Assembly (NCBI GenBank): GCA_034437655.1
Contig: DAOTTU010000063.1
Location: forward strand, 124,001 to 188,000
DNA: 64,000 bases
Direction of reading: 5' to 3'
DNA from: J027 sp034437655
GTDB lineage: Bacteria; Chloroflexota; Anaerolineae; Aggregatilineales; J027
Numbering within the stretch: the first letter of the stretch is position 1; every line of letters begins with the position of its first letter. The position numbers and the translations under genes are program-made. The notes under the pieces were generated by a model. The model did no database searches. It had not been told where the DNA came from and saw nothing but the letters and a program-made list of their open reading frames with translations. Positions 43,575 to 53,047 of this stretch are shown here, in pieces.

Positions 43575-44479
43575 CAGCGGCTGAACACTGCTTGCAACGC
43601 GCCCGGGTCGCTCTCGAAGGTCTGTCGGTGGGCGATGCTTTCGGCGCACATCTGGAATTTACCACTTACCAGATGTTAAAGCGCGTAGTTGAACAGGGAT
43701 GGTTGCCCAAACCACCGTGGCGCTACACCGACGATACCAACATGGCCCTCTCAATTTATCAGCTTTTGCGTGAAAACGGCGTAATTGATCAGGATAAACT
43801 GGCCGCAAGCTTTGCAAAACGGTATGAGCGGGGCCGTGGGTATGGTGCAGGTGCAAGCCGACTGATGAAGCAAATCAACGCTGGGGAATACTGGCGAGAC
43901 GTGACGCCGCACATGTTCAGCGGACAGGGTTCCTATGGCAATGGCGCGGCCATGCGAATCGCGCCGTTAGGGGCCTATTTTGCGCATGATCTAGATGCCT
44001 GTGTGGAAAATGCCCGCCTTTCCTCAGAAGTTACCCATTCACACCCAGAAGGTATTGCGGGTGGGATTGCAGTTGCGGTGGCCGCAGCCCATGTTGCTTC
44101 TGCCGAGAATGTGGAAAAAGCGCGTGCTGGTTATTTCGAGATAGTCCTTGAACGTACTCCCGAAAGCGAAGTTCGCAGCAAAATTCGTCAGGTGAGCGAG
44201 CTGCGCAGCAAAACGCCGCTGCATGTTGCGCAGCAAGTTGGCAATGGCGCGGCCGTCTCTGCGCAAGATACCGTGCCGTTTGTACTGTGGAGTGCCCACA
44301 CCTTCCTTGACGATTATGAGCAATCTATGTGGCAAACGGCCAGCGTTGGCGGGGATGTTGATACGACGTGTGCGATGGTTGGTGGCATTGTGGCTTGCGC
44401 TCTTGGGTGGGATGGTATTCCGCACACGTGGCGTGATAGCCGGGAAACATTGCCGCAATGGTCGCTGGGAGGAACATAA
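43571..44479 (+). CDS. ADP-ribosylglycohydrolase family protein
   Basis: 302 aa, all-helical DraG/ARH fold. Metal and substrate motifs are intact: GLSVGDAFGAHLEF, RYTDDTNMAL (T53-D-D), GNGAAMRIAPLG, SHPEGIAGG and VGGDVDTTCAMVGG. The family removes ADP-ribose from proteins or small molecules. Begins within the last codons of the degenerate mutase and is followed 4 nt later by PP2C. With a TIR-domain protein nearby, a link to NAD-derived signals is possible but inferred. Confidence 0.9.
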   Translation: MTAAEHCLQRARVALEGLSVGDAFGAHLEFTTYQMLKRVVEQGWLPKPPWRYTDDTNMALSIYQLLRENGVIDQDKLAASFAKRYERGRGYGAGASRLMKQINAGEYWRDVTPHMFSGQGSYGNGAAMRIAPLGAYFAHDLDACVENARLSSEVTHSHPEGIAGGIAVAVAAAHVASAENVEKARAGYFEIVLERTPESEVRSKIRQVSELRSKTPLHVAQQVGNGAAVSAQDTVPFVLWSAHTFLDDYEQSMWQTASVGGDVDTTCAMVGGIVACALGWDGIPHTWRDSRETLPQWSLGGT

Positions 44480-44483
44480 CGCT

Positions 44484-45500
44484 ATGCTCGAAGCACTGAG
44501 CCGCCCCGCTCCTAAGCGCCGCAACGAAGACGCTTTCATTGCCTATCAACGTGACGATGGGCAACCACAATATGTCATCGCTGCGCTGGATGGAGCCACG
44601 GACGTTGCTACCTTTGCGCCGTTGCGCTTCTACCTGCAACGTCATCACAATGGCATTACGCCCGCTGCATTGGCTGCGAGTCTGGCACGGGATGCAATGC
44701 TTGAAATGCTGGGCAACCTTAATAGCAATGACGACATTGACCCTAAACGCCTGATTTTACACGCCAACGAGCGCCTGCGTGAATTTCTAGAAGACGTGAC
44801 GCCGGAAATCTTTGATGCGGCAGAAATTGCGCGCTTGCAGCCAGAAGACGCGCCGCAGATGAGCGACCCGCGCCGCATTCGGCTGTTTTTGCCGGCCACC
44901 GTGCTAACAGTGGCGACGATTGATACAGAACTCAAGCTATTGCGCTTTGCCCACGCCGGGGATAGCGGGTTGCTGGTGTGCTACGCGGACGGCCATGTAG
45001 AGGTGCCTACACGCGACAAACAGCGCCGCGTCAACTATAATTCTGCGTTGGCTATTGCAAGCCGCACCGCTCTCAAAACCGATACCACCTTGCAAGATAC
45101 AGTCCGCGATCCGTTTGTGCGTTCCTTGCAGCGTGACCATCGCATTTATCACAATTACGTCGATGAGGAGGGTAACCCGGTACCATCACAGGGGATTGGC
45201 GTTGTGAATGGGCTGCCAGAAGTTGCAGACTACACTCGTACTGGTATGGTTTATCTGGAAGGGGTGCAGGCGGTGTTGGTCGCCAGTGATGGGTTTGCCT
45301 GGCCAGCGCCGTTGCACGAGGACGAACCAGCATACCAGCAACGGATAGCGATGATGTGGTGGCGCATTCAGCAAGATGGGTTGCGCGGTTACTACAGAGC
45401 GTTACGCCATGAAGAACGACAGGATGCGGCCCGTGAGAAATATCCGCGTTTCAAACTTCATGATGACGCGACCGCCGTTTTGCTGTGGCTGTCACTTTGA
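44484..45500 (+). CDS. PP2C-family protein phosphatase
   Basis: 338 aa. PP2C metal-site motifs: RRNEDAFIAYQ, VIAALDGATD, FAHAGDSGLLVCYADG, LVASDGFAWP and HDDATAVLLW at the end. ATG 12 nt after GGGAGGAA; the open frame upstream overlaps the preceding gene and is not used. Expected to remove phosphate from Ser/Thr, a natural opponent for the kinase at 49062. Soluble, no sensor domain. Confidence 0.85.
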   Translation: MLEALSRPAPKRRNEDAFIAYQRDDGQPQYVIAALDGATDVATFAPLRFYLQRHHNGITPAALAASLARDAMLEMLGNLNSNDDIDPKRLILHANERLREFLEDVTPEIFDAAEIARLQPEDAPQMSDPRRIRLFLPATVLTVATIDTELKLLRFAHAGDSGLLVCYADGHVEVPTRDKQRRVNYNSALAIASRTALKTDTTLQDTVRDPFVRSLQRDHRIYHNYVDEEGNPVPSQGIGVVNGLPEVADYTRTGMVYLEGVQAVLVASDGFAWPAPLHEDEPAYQQRIAMMWWRIQQDGLRGYYRALRHEERQDAAREKYPRFKLHDDATAVLLWLSL

Positions 45501-45532
45501 TCAAATAAAGATAACAAGGACACAAACAAGAA

Positions 45533-46984
45533 ATGACCATTAATTTCGGTACCGATGGTTGGCGCGCAGTAATTGCTGACACCTTCACCTTTGCCAATCT
45601 GCGACTCGTAGCACAGGCTATCGCAGACTATATTAACAACGAATTGGCTGCTGAGTCGAACGTAGATACCCCCTCAGTGGTGATTGGCTTTGATACGCGC
45701 TTTTTATCAGACCGTTTTGCGGCTGAAGTTGCACGTGTGATGGCCGGTAATGGCGTTACTGCCTGGCTCACACGCACCGATTGCCCAACCCCCGCATTAT
45801 CATATAACATCGTTGAGAAAGGGGCCCTTGCTGGTGTGATGATTACCGCTAGCCACAATGCACCACGCTACAATGGCCTTAAACTTAAAGCGGCCTATGG
45901 TGGTGCGGCCTCATCAGACGCGGCCCGTCGTGTTGAACACTACCTCGCACGACTACAAAATGAGATGCGCGGCCCGAATATGATTGACCTGAAGCGGGCG
46001 ATTGATAACGGTCTCGTTCACCGCTTTGACCCCTCATGGGCGTACTACGAACATCTCAGCACCTTGATTGATATGGATACGGTTGCGGATGCGGAACTGC
46101 GCGTGATTGCTGACCCCATGTTTGGGTCGGGGCGTGGGGCGCTGCGTGATATTCTAGCACGGAGTCGTTGCCGTCTGCGTGAAATTCGTGGCTACATGAA
46201 CCCCGGCTTTGAGCATATCCACCCCGAACCCATCCGCAAGCACCTTGATCTGCTGGCGGCAGCAATTCGGCAAGATCACGCTGACGTTGGGATTGCCACA
46301 GACGGTGATGCAGACCGTCTCGGTGTGATGGATCGTCAGGGTAATTTCGTAAGTCCGCATCAAATTTTTGCGTTGGCACTGCGACATCTGGTGACGGTGC
46401 GTGGCTGGCAGGGGGATGTCGTCAAAACGTTAAGCACAACAGCAATGGTCAATCGCATTGCGCAGAAACACGGCTTGACGATTTATGAGACCCCGGTCGG
46501 CTTTAGCCACATCGCTGAACATATGCTTGGGGGTAACGTTCTGATCGGCGGCGAGGAGTCCGGCGGCATCAGCATTAAAGGGCATATCCCTGAAGGCGAT
46601 GGCGTGTTGATGGGACTCCTTGTGCTTGAAATGATGGCGCATGCGGGGCGTTCAGTACCATTGCATGAGATCATTGCAGATTTACAAACAACCTACGGCC
46701 CGACGTTCTACAAACGCATAGACCAGCGTATTTCGTCACCAGTGAACAAGAAAGCTCTGGCGAAACGCTTATCTGAGGAAGCCCCACAACAGCTTTGTGG
46801 TGAAACGATCAAGCGTGTCGAAACATTTGACGGTATCAAATATGTGCTGAGTGATGAAAGCTGGTTGTTGATTCGCCCCAGCGGCACCGAGCCCGTTTTG
46901 CGCCTGTACGCAGAAGCAACCTCTGAGGCCCTGGTGGAAGGCCTATTGAACATGGCCGAAGAACTCACGAAAGCTAGCGGATAA
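45533..46984 (+). CDS. Phosphoglucomutase/phosphomannomutase
   Basis: 483 aa, alpha-D-phosphohexomutase with all four domains. INFGTDGWR at the start, active serine S107 in GVMITASHNAPRYNG, metal loop ATDGDADRLGVMD, sugar loop GGEESGGISI and phosphate loop RPSGTEPVLRLY. It interconverts hexose 1- and 6-phosphates for glycogen or surface glycans. Overlaps by 11 nt the end of the convergent FHA-TIR gene. Confidence 0.93.
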   Translation: MTINFGTDGWRAVIADTFTFANLRLVAQAIADYINNELAAESNVDTPSVVIGFDTRFLSDRFAAEVARVMAGNGVTAWLTRTDCPTPALSYNIVEKGALAGVMITASHNAPRYNGLKLKAAYGGAASSDAARRVEHYLARLQNEMRGPNMIDLKRAIDNGLVHRFDPSWAYYEHLSTLIDMDTVADAELRVIADPMFGSGRGALRDILARSRCRLREIRGYMNPGFEHIHPEPIRKHLDLLAAAIRQDHADVGIATDGDADRLGVMDRQGNFVSPHQIFALALRHLVTVRGWQGDVVKTLSTTAMVNRIAQKHGLTIYETPVGFSHIAEHMLGGNVLIGGEESGGISIKGHIPEGDGVLMGLLVLEMMAHAGRSVPLHEIIADLQTTYGPTFYKRIDQRISSPVNKKALAKRLSEEAPQQLCGETIKRVETFDGIKYVLSDESWLLIRPSGTEPVLRLYAEATSEALVEGLLNMAEELTKASG

Positions 46985-47984
46985 GCAGCTTTAGTGTATT
47001 GGTAAGCTGTTCACCGAGGCGGTTAAAGTCCCCGTCAAATTCGATGAGCGTATGTTCTTCGAAGATCGTGGGCAAATCGCCCTGGCGAAATAGTACTGCA
47101 ATCATTGGTTTGCGACTCAGGAAAAAGTCGTTCCATTGATTCAGCAGGCGATGGTTTTCGAGGGTATTCGGCGTGACAACTGCTATCAATGCGTCTGCAA
47201 CGTCAAGGGCATTCCGCACGGCTTCCTGCTGGTTACTGTCTGGCGGGAATTCAGCCTTCCAGAAAACATGGAAATTCGCTTCTCGAAGCTGACGCACCAG
47301 GCGTTGCACGAGCGTTGTATCGTCATCATGATAGCTGACGTAGGCAATGCCGTGTGGTAGGGCGTTCAGGCGCGTGACAGTGTTGGCAGGTTGGTTTTCG
47401 TTCCCAACCTGTTGACTGCCCGAAGAATCCGGGTTTTGTGGTGGTGCTTCCTGATAAATAAGCCGAATATTTTCACCAAGCGACAAAATTGACCCCGGGC
47501 CGATGGGCATTGGCTCCGAAACAACTTGATTGTTGATGTAACTGCCGTTTGCAGAATTTAGATCATGGTAAATATGCAGCCCGTCTTTCCAGATAAATTT
47601 ACCATGTTCACGGCTGACTGAGTCATCTTGAATGATGAGGTCGTTTTCAGACCCACGCCCGATGCTGACTTCGGTTTGGTGTGGCAGTGGTAAGCGCGTT
47701 CCGGGTGCTGGCTCATCCAGCAGCTCAAGTTCAATATTAGAAGACGCAGCAATACTGGCCACACGCAACATGTCCTCAACATGAATCCCGTTAGAATACA
47801 GGCTACCATTCATGTCCAGCACACGTTGAAAGCGTGGCGAAAATAGGCGATAGCTCAAGCCAGGGCTAAGGCTGAGCAACGTGACGAGTGCGGGCAGCAA
47901 TTCCTGAAGTGGCTTATCGTTGGGTAGCGGTAAGGTCGAACTGTTGCCCGCCATGTCAATGACGGTCACGTCAATCTTTGGCAT
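46974..47984 (-). CDS. Ubiquitin-like/FHA/TIR-domain fusion protein
   Basis: 336 aa. Residues 1-90 look like a ubiquitin-type beta-grasp of the YukD/EsaB sort (IDVTVIDMAGNSSTLPLP ... RFQRVLDMNGSLYSNGIHVED). Residues about 100-178 are an FHA domain with SIGRGSENDLIIQDDSVSREH and NSANGSYIN, the phosphothreonine-binding residues present. Residues about 211-336 are a TIR-like domain (GIAYVSYHDDDTTLVQRLV, LDVADALIAVVTPNTLE). At the place of the NADase glutamate stands W284-N-D286, so hydrolase activity is doubtful. Linker 180-210 is Q/N/P-rich. Partner of a kinase is likely; the fusion is not one I know. Confidence 0.78.
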   Translation of the reverse strand: MPKIDVTVIDMAGNSSTLPLPNDKPLQELLPALVTLLSLSPGLSYRLFSPRFQRVLDMNGSLYSNGIHVEDMLRVASIAASSNIELELLDEPAPGTRLPLPHQTEVSIGRGSENDLIIQDDSVSREHGKFIWKDGLHIYHDLNSANGSYINNQVVSEPMPIGPGSILSLGENIRLIYQEAPPQNPDSSGSQQVGNENQPANTVTRLNALPHGIAYVSYHDDDTTLVQRLVRQLREANFHVFWKAEFPPDSNQQEAVRNALDVADALIAVVTPNTLENHRLLNQWNDFFLSRKPMIAVLFRQGDLPTIFEEHTLIEFDGDFNRLGEQLTNTLKLLIR

Positions 47985-47993
47985 TGCGCAACC

Positions 47994-48377
47994 CTATTCG
48001 GTGGGTGCCCCAATGTCGAGCAGACCACGTACCTTGTCTACCAGGTTATGATGAAAGATCGGCTTCAGGATATAGTCTGTTGCACCGGCTTCCATGCCCT
48101 GAATAACGCTCTTGGCGTCCCCCCGAGCAGAGAGAATTAAGATAGGGGTGCTTTTGGTTTCATCACGTTCCCGCAGCATACGACAAAGTTGAATTCCGTC
48201 TATTTCTGGCATCATCACGTCCAGAATGAACATATCAGGCGCACCGTGTTCATCCAGGAGTTCCAGCGCCTCTTTGCCATGTTGCGCTTTCAACACGTCG
48301 AAGCCACCGCGCTCAAGCATTATGCCGATAAGAGTCAGCGCTCCGATTTCGTCATCCACTACTAAAATGCGCTTCAT
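47994..48377 (-). CDS. Single-domain response regulator
   Basis: 127 aa CheY-like receiver: ILVVDDEIGAL, phosphoacceptor in FILDVMMPEIDG, ILSARG and YILKPI. Start at ATG 48377 after GGAGCG; the frame is open to 48443 but lacks homology there. It precedes the FHA-TIR gene by 9 nt on the same strand, so the two are cotranscribed. Confidence 0.88.
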   Translation of the reverse strand: MKRILVVDDEIGALTLIGIMLERGGFDVLKAQHGKEALELLDEHGAPDMFILDVMMPEIDGIQLCRMLRERDETKSTPILILSARGDAKSVIQGMEAGATDYILKPIFHHNLVDKVRGLLDIGAPTE

Positions 48378-48486
48378 GATGTGTCTGACGCTCCATTCCG
48401 TATGAATAATCAATGAATGCACTATTGAGTGTAGCATCGTCAATGTTGTTCGTGCAACTATAAACTGAGGAAAAAGGACAGCCTGA

Positions 48487-48954
48487 ATGTTTTATAATCC
48501 GGAACAAACAGCATTTTTTCAACGTCTGCTGGCTAAGGTGGTCGGGCAACCGCTTGCGGCCGCACAGTATCAGCTAGAAAACGACCCCTTGCAACAGCAG
48601 CGTGGTTTGGTGCGTTACACCAAATTGACGCCAACGCTTGGGGAAAATGTGCATTGTTTCATTGAATGGCAGTTACTCGCTTTTGCACAAAGCCCGCTAG
48701 CACGTTTTCAGATCAACTTGCTGCGCAATCGCGGTCACGATGCCCGTGCAGCCACAACTTATCCTGATCGCGTAGAACGTTCATTGTCATGGGTAATGTG
48801 GCATGTCTACAGCGTGCGTTTGTTGCCACAGGATGATAGCTGGTGGCAATTCCGCGATGAGCAGGAACTTGGTCATGCGCTTGCCAACGCTGGTAAACTA
48901 CTTTTTGCCTATGGTGTACCGTGGTTAGAGCAGCGCGAGACTCAGTTGCCTTGA
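48487..48954 (+). CDS. Hypothetical protein
   Basis: 155 aa, soluble. Aromatic-rich C-terminal half (LSWVMWHVYSVRLLPQDDSWW). No known family seen. ATG follows GAGGAAAAAGG. It lies between the divergent receiver/FHA-TIR pair and the Ser/Thr kinase gene (107 nt), so it may belong to the same module. Confidence 0.6.
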   Translation: MFYNPEQTAFFQRLLAKVVGQPLAAAQYQLENDPLQQQRGLVRYTKLTPTLGENVHCFIEWQLLAFAQSPLARFQINLLRNRGHDARAATTYPDRVERSLSWVMWHVYSVRLLPQDDSWWQFRDEQELGHALANAGKLLFAYGVPWLEQRETQLP

Positions 48955-49061
48955 CTTTCAGTTTTTCTGTACACTGAGGAGAAAGAACGTGCGAATGTCG
49001 ATGGCGGTCGTGGTACACTTAATCGTCGCCAGTGCTTGATAGATGAAGAAACGGATGGACG

Positions 49062-50321
49062 ATGTCATTCAAAAATCTTGTTGACACGACACTTGGCCAG
49101 TATAAATTGGTTCAATACCTCGGTAAAGGTGGCATGGGGGTTGTTTACCGTGCCATGCAGCCACGCTTAAACCGTTCTGTCGCCATCAAAATTCTCGCTG
49201 AATCGCAGGCAGGGCGAGTAGATCAGGTCCGGCGCTTTCACCGTGAAGCTGAAACCTCAGCGAAGCTCGAACACCCTAACATCGTCCCGATTTACGATTA
49301 TGGCACCGAAGAAGACATGAATTATGTGGTGATGCGTTTGTTGGGCGGTGGCAGCCTGGCTGACCATATTGATAGTGTGGCGGCTGGTCGCGAAGAACAG
49401 CGTTCAATTCAAGAAGTCGGCGAACTGCTACAACAAATTGCCAGTGCGCTCGACTATGCCCATAATCAGGGCGTAATTCACCGTGATGTGAAGCCCAGTA
49501 ACGTGATGTTCGATAACTATCAAAATGCCTTTCTGGTTGACTTTGGTCTTGTCAAGTTAATTGATACATCGAGCAGCCATTTGACGGGGGCAGGCATTAT
49601 TTTGGGGACACCTGCGTATATGGCGCCCGAACAATGGCGCGACGAAAATCTAAGCCCGGGCCTTGACCAATATGCGCTGGCTATCGTTACCTATCAACTG
49701 CTCAGCGGGCGTTTGCCATTCGATGCCGATACCAGCCCCTACGAATTAATGCACCAGCATTGCGAAGTCCAACCGCCGGACATTCACGAGATCAAGCAAG
49801 ATTTACCGGCCCAAATCTCGGCTGTGTTGCAAAAAGCGATGTCCAAAGACCCCGCCGACCGTTATGCGAAAGTGATGGACTTCGCTGAAGCCTTTATGGA
49901 AGCCGCCAACCACCAGCAAATCACAAGTATGGATGTCGGGCGACTTGGTGACGTTGAAGACGAAGTGTCTACGATGAAACCGGAAAACAAAAAGGTTACC
50001 AAATTTGGCGTGTTACGCATTCATTCTTCGCGTGATGCCGCAATGGTTGGTACAGAAGTTCGTGTTGAAGGCGATACCTTCACGATTGGCCGCCTGAAAC
50101 GTGACTTGAACTTCAATGGTGACCGCAATGTCTCGCGCAATCATGCCCATATCACCCATGATAAATCGACCGGACAGTTTTTCTTGATCGATCAGGATAG
50201 CACCCTCAAAACCGTTGTTGATGGCGTTGAAGTGCAGCCTTTTGTCCCCTGCGAACTCGGTGACAGCGCAGACATCCGCCTCGGTACGACAACCATCATG
50301 ACCTTCTACATTCGCCCCTAG
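49062..50321 (+). CDS. Ser/Thr protein kinase with C-terminal FHA domain
   Basis: 419 aa. Hanks-type kinase over residues 12-285: LGKGGMGVVYRAM, K43 in AIKIL, H140-R-D-V-K-P-S-N, D160-F-G and GTPAYMAPEQW, all intact. Residues about 320-419 are an FHA domain (FTIGRLKRDLNF, NVSRNHAHI). No membrane helix, unlike PknB-type receptors. Divergently placed from the receiver/FHA-TIR genes, and a PP2C lies 3.5 kb upstream. Kinase plus phosphothreonine reader on one chain suggests self-recognition or scaffold assembly with the FHA-TIR protein. Confidence 0.92.
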   Translation: MSFKNLVDTTLGQYKLVQYLGKGGMGVVYRAMQPRLNRSVAIKILAESQAGRVDQVRRFHREAETSAKLEHPNIVPIYDYGTEEDMNYVVMRLLGGGSLADHIDSVAAGREEQRSIQEVGELLQQIASALDYAHNQGVIHRDVKPSNVMFDNYQNAFLVDFGLVKLIDTSSSHLTGAGIILGTPAYMAPEQWRDENLSPGLDQYALAIVTYQLLSGRLPFDADTSPYELMHQHCEVQPPDIHEIKQDLPAQISAVLQKAMSKDPADRYAKVMDFAEAFMEAANHQQITSMDVGRLGDVEDEVSTMKPENKKVTKFGVLRIHSSRDAAMVGTEVRVEGDTFTIGRLKRDLNFNGDRNVSRNHAHITHDKSTGQFFLIDQDSTLKTVVDGVEVQPFVPCELGDSADIRLGTTTIMTFYIRP

Positions 50322-50360
50322 GATTGCATATCTACCAATGCCGATTGTAGGCTGGCTGCA

Positions 50361-53021
50361 TTGACGCAGCAACAAATGCGCCGTTTAGACTGGGTAGTGT
50401 TGGCCGGGGTGCTGCTGCTGGCGCTGGTATGGCGCTTGCAGGGCGTTTTCTGGGATCAATATAGTGCCGGGCATCCTGATGAGCGTTTTGTCGCTTCTAT
50501 TTCCGCTGCTATGAGTGACCCCGATGCCCGTCTGCAAGCTGTGCAAGACCGTTGTGCTACAACTGCTTTTTTCCACACCGCATGCAGCCCCTTTAACCCG
50601 AACAACCTCAGCGAGTCGCGTTTTGCGTATGGCACGTTTCCCCTGCTGGTTGTGAACCAGATTGCAGGCGGTGTCAGTGCCGCGACAGGCGATGCAAATT
50701 GGCAGTCTCCGCAACAAATTGTACTCATTGGGCGCGTGGTAAATGCGGTAGCCGATACGCTTACGGTGCTATTGATCTTCTGGGTGGCGCGACAGGTGAC
50801 AGCGCGTCGCTATGCGTTGTTGGCAGCGGCGTTGTATGCGGGGGCAGTTTTGCCGATACAACTCGCACATTTCTGGACAGTGGACACCATTGCGAATACG
50901 GCGTTCTGGCTGTTGGTTGCTACCAGTTTGAAAATACAACGCACCAATGCGCCGGTATTTTACGGGTTGGCGGGTGTAGCAGCCGGATTGGCGAGTGCGT
51001 CGCGGGCCAATCTGGTGATTGCGCTCGTCCTGATTCCGATTGCGGCCGCCATTTATCTCACACAACATGAACATGCACCGCAGCGTGTCATCTTGCGTCG
51101 GATTGGGTGTGGATTGGGGCTGGCGGCTGTTGCTTTTTTCTGCACGTTTCGTGCCGCACAGCCGTATGCATTTGCGGCAGAAAACGCATTTGATGTTGTT
51201 GAGACGCTCGACACGGAAACCCCGTTTATTCATCTTAACTGGAATGCTCAATGGCGCACTGAATTAGAAGAAGTTGCAGCGCTGTCTACGAACCCTGCTG
51301 AAGATTGGCCGCCATCTTACCAGTGGTACGGCCGTCCGGCCTATCTAACACCGTGGTGGCAATGGGTGTGGGGCATGGGGGCGGTATTGTGGGCGATGGG
51401 AACAGTTGCGGTAATCGCAGCACTGATGGGCCAGGTGCGGCGGGTGATGCTCTCGCCAGAAGTAGGGGTGCTGAGCCTGTGGTTTTTGCTGTATTTTGCG
51501 TGGCAGGGGCAGCTCCATGTCATGACCATGCGTTACTATCTGCCGTTGTATGGTGTACTGATTGTGCTGGCAGTGTGGTGGTTGCAACGATTTCCGCGCC
51601 GGGGTGGGTGGCAACTTCTGCGCCGATGGGGTCCACCGATCACCTTAGTGGGGACGCTGCTATGGGCGTTGTTTTTTACCGCGATCTATCGCCAACCTCA
51701 TACGCGCATTACAGCCGCCTTCTGGCTACGTGACAATATCCCGGCGATGGTCTATGCAGGGCACGATCGTGGGGTGATGCCGCTTGATGTGCTAATTTCT
51801 GCGCAGAACACAATCCAGTCGCCGTTGGTGGCAATTCCTGTTGTGGCAAATCGTACTACAACGGTTGATTTCCTACCCTTTGAGGTTGCCAAGAATGTAG
51901 AAGTCGCGGCGGTAAATGCGTATCTGCCACAAGTGTCATCTATCGTGCGCGTCAGGGCCCGGCTGTACCGATTGAGCCTATCGGGTGAAATGATATATTG
52001 GGAGGGTGCGTTAGTTCCTCATGATATACCGGGCGACTATCAACATACGGATGCATTGCCCACGCTAGACAGCGGAACCTATCGCTGGCAGTTCAGTGTT
52101 GAGGGCATAGAGACAGGCGCAGCGACGAATTATGTGTACATGTTGCCGATTGTGTCCCACATCACGTCGGGTGGTGCGTCTGTGCCGCAGTCCCTGACGC
52201 TTGACCCCGCTGCACCTGTTTTATTGACCCTCCCTTACACCTACGTTGGTCCACAAAACCCCTTGATGCTCCGTGTAGAGGCCCCTGTGCAATTGCAGCG
52301 GCTTGGTTTTGCACACCAGCTTGGCAACACACCTGCATTAGAACTTATCGGTGATGACCGTGATATTACGTTAACCTCATTATCAGCGGCCAACACAGCA
52401 ACAGTGGCAGGCGCGACGCAGATTTTAGGACAGCGGGGCATGTATCAGGTTCCAGAGGGGGTACAGCTTGCAGCGGGAATTTATCGCCTATTTGCGACGG
52501 AGGGCGTCTGGCTCACCCCGACAACGATTGCAACCGAAGGGCGCTGGGATGCGTCAACACCGTCGCGGGTCTGCTGGCAAGCAGGAGATGATAATCTTGG
52601 CTTTGTGCCCTTTGCAGATTGCACGTTCAATAGTGGTTTTGACCGCAACTGGTATACAGAGTTGCCGTTGCCGATGGTTGCACCAGACACGCCACAGAAA
52701 GCGCAGCAATTGCAAGCAATGCTAGGAGCCGCTGACTACCTGACCATTTCATCAAATCGCATGTACGATGCCTTGCCACGTTTCCCGGCGCGCTATCCGG
52801 ATATGGCAGCCTATTATTCTGATTTGTTTGCTGAACGACCTGGCTTTCGGATAGTGCGGCGTTTCAGTAGCTTTCCACGGTTGGGGCCGTTCATCCTGCG
52901 TGATCAAGTCTTGCCAGACGATGGCCCCGCGTGGCTCAATCCGCTAGCCTCAGAGGAGGCTTTTTCGGTCTATGACCATCCGACGATCTATGTCTTTCAG
53001 AACATCGCCCCTGCTGACTGA
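50361..53021 (+). CDS. PMT/GT39-like membrane glycosyltransferase
   Basis: 886 aa. About ten N-terminal membrane helices and a large external C-terminal half (residues about 450-886) of beta character. The first outer loop carries GHPDERFVASISAAMSD, the place of the acidic catalytic residue in GT-C enzymes; a second loop has HFWTVDTIANTAFWLLVATS. These enzymes use polyprenyl-phosphate sugars to glycosylate proteins or lipids. TTG at 50361 or ATG at 50376 may start; neither has a clear ribosome site. Ends convergent to the DinB-like gene. Confidence 0.78.
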   Translation: MTQQQMRRLDWVVLAGVLLLALVWRLQGVFWDQYSAGHPDERFVASISAAMSDPDARLQAVQDRCATTAFFHTACSPFNPNNLSESRFAYGTFPLLVVNQIAGGVSAATGDANWQSPQQIVLIGRVVNAVADTLTVLLIFWVARQVTARRYALLAAALYAGAVLPIQLAHFWTVDTIANTAFWLLVATSLKIQRTNAPVFYGLAGVAAGLASASRANLVIALVLIPIAAAIYLTQHEHAPQRVILRRIGCGLGLAAVAFFCTFRAAQPYAFAAENAFDVVETLDTETPFIHLNWNAQWRTELEEVAALSTNPAEDWPPSYQWYGRPAYLTPWWQWVWGMGAVLWAMGTVAVIAALMGQVRRVMLSPEVGVLSLWFLLYFAWQGQLHVMTMRYYLPLYGVLIVLAVWWLQRFPRRGGWQLLRRWGPPITLVGTLLWALFFTAIYRQPHTRITAAFWLRDNIPAMVYAGHDRGVMPLDVLISAQNTIQSPLVAIPVVANRTTTVDFLPFEVAKNVEVAAVNAYLPQVSSIVRVRARLYRLSLSGEMIYWEGALVPHDIPGDYQHTDALPTLDSGTYRWQFSVEGIETGAATNYVYMLPIVSHITSGGASVPQSLTLDPAAPVLLTLPYTYVGPQNPLMLRVEAPVQLQRLGFAHQLGNTPALELIGDDRDITLTSLSAANTATVAGATQILGQRGMYQVPEGVQLAAGIYRLFATEGVWLTPTTIATEGRWDASTPSRVCWQAGDDNLGFVPFADCTFNSGFDRNWYTELPLPMVAPDTPQKAQQLQAMLGAADYLTISSNRMYDALPRFPARYPDMAAYYSDLFAERPGFRIVRRFSSFPRLGPFILRDQVLPDDGPAWLNPLASEEAFSVYDHPTIYVFQNIAPAD

Positions 53022-53047
53022 TTCGCGCTACAACTGGCATGACGATG

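Noticed and set aside
46974..47984. A TIR-based anti-phage defence system
   Set aside because: Catalytic Glu not visible and no typical defence partners (argonaute, SIR2, SLOG, phage-type genes) nearby; signalling is the safer reading.
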